Of a stretch of 64,000 nt of DNA, positions 63,075-64,000 are shown in pieces. The translations under genes were made by a program, and so were the position numbers. This DNA is from Zygnema cylindricum. Its lineage: Eukaryota; Streptophyta; Zygnematophyceae; Zygnematales; Zygnemataceae. How positions within the stretch are numbered: the first letter of the stretch is position 1; each line of letters opens with the position of its first letter. The stretch spans positions 587,954-651,953 of the forward strand of contig JBBHKE010001973.1 in NCBI GenBank assembly GCA_037447655.1, in the 5' to 3' direction. The notes under the pieces were generated by a model. That model did no database searches. It saw only the letters and a program-made list of their open reading frames with translations, and was not told the DNA's origin.

Positions 63075-63294
63075 TACACCGTGTATCGGTACTAGTGTTA
63101 TTTTTCTTTACGCTACTTAAAACATCAGCTCTCATTACACACATGTCCAAGTTTCAATTTGAGATAGTCATTTGGAAGTTGAAAATCTTACATTTCAATC
63201 GCAAGAATCATATCCACATTCTGACCTGTATGTATGAGAATATATGTTTTAAGAGTCTAAAAAAACATCAACGTTTATAGCGATTCACAATGTA
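63075..63294. repeat. MITE with degenerate TACACCG ends (220 bp)
   Basis: Left TACACCGTGTATCGGTACTA. The right end reverse-complemented is TACATTGTGAATCGCTATAA. The interior does not match MITE1-3. Confidence 0.5.
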
Positions 63295-63772
63295 CCACTT
63301 TAATTAAGATAAAATATTGAAAATCGTCAGTGATTTCTCACCCAATTTTGAATTATAACCTTCATTTGCGTACAATATACATGCGTACCAAATGATCGTA
63401 TAACATAAGTGTTGTACTCTTTGCAAACGCCTTATCAAATACCAGTATATTATTTTACATTTCTTGTTTTTTCGCGTGACGAATGAGCGTTGCTGGAAAT
63501 AGTGTGACGAATGGGGGTTACCTAAAATAACGTGGCAAAAGTTTGTTGAGAGATTTATTTTGTGATTTCGTTAGATTTTTGAATGTATATATCATGTGCA
63601 AAAAAAATGATTTTCGTTGTTTGCCGCCTTGACACGTATGTTTATTATCTGACATGTCGCGACTCAATTCTTTTTGTAAATGGTGATGTACCTCGAGAGG
63701 TACTTACATGGCCTGCAGCATAAACCTTTGAAGCGAATGCTTCACGAATGAAAATTCAACGGACATTATATC

Positions 63773-64000
63773 TATAATTTCGTGGCCTCCATTGGCCCAC
63801 AAAATATGCAGCTTATATAAAGCCCCTAGAATAATATTTGCCTTTTTGACTTTCCCACTAAATAGAAGCCACCCGGCTAAAAAATTATTTTGACCAACCT
63901 CAACCTTGTGAGGGGGCGACTCCCCTTAGTCAAACGCAAAAGAGATCTTTGAATTTTCTCCCATGAGCAGTTAATTATAGTTGGCCAAAGATGACCTATT
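63773..64000 (-). repeat. Partial Copia-family LTR running off the window
   Basis: Homologous to the first 230 bp of the Copia-4 LTRs (CCTCCATTGGCCCACAAAAT, CTTATATAAAGCCCC, GGGCGACTCCCCTTAGTCAA). The conserved CAT (gag ATG, minus) lies at 63790-63792, again 20 nt from the edge. The terminal TG has become TA, so it is an old copy. Confidence 0.8.

Overview
This window looks like nuclear DNA of a streptophyte (land plant or close algal relative). It carries a split gene for a TOC1/PRR1-type clock regulator, a split gene for a DDM1/Lsh-type SNF2 remodeler, Copia and chromodomain Gypsy retrotransposons, and many short terminal-inverted-repeat (TIR) elements. No sequence feature allowed a species call. 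A non-flowering lineage is only a guess, based on the plant reverse-transcriptase family at 41.6-44.4 kb and the half-tRNA-primed Copia family.

Layout. 1-5007: a plus-strand Copia (Copia-1, 3' part) inserted into the gag-protease region of a minus-strand Copia (Copia-2). 5008-7868: AT-rich DNA with a 1-kb pyrimidine tract and the start of a small hairpin array. 7869-26021: a three-level nest. Copia-4 (target duplication GAGGG) holds a chromovirus in its left LTR, and the chromovirus holds Copia-3 in its integrase gene. 26027-30300: rest of the hairpin array, one MITE and unexplained DNA. 30.4-38.2 kb: TOC1 with a GC-rich, internally duplicated 5' region. 38.2-46.2 kb: decayed transposons (Copia fragments, two MITEs, a plant RT pseudogene, a GA-rich satellite). 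46.6-55.8 kb: DDM1 on the minus strand with 14 readable coding exons. 58.3-62.3 kb: an onion of TIR elements inserted into one another. 63.77-64.0 kb: the start of another LTR of the Copia family.

Biology. The two host genes are convergent. One is a transcriptional regulator of the circadian evening loop. The other is the remodeler that in plants keeps transposon DNA methylated, and here it sits among the kinds of element it would silence. The Copia family is unusual. Its primer binding site matches the anticodon arm of initiator tRNA-Met. Its gag start codon lies inside the LTR, exactly 20 nt from the LTR edge in all four readable copies. Its LTRs also carry antisense tRNA-like modules. The chromovirus has a tandem duplication of RT-RNaseH-integrase and an extra sense-strand 3' ORF.
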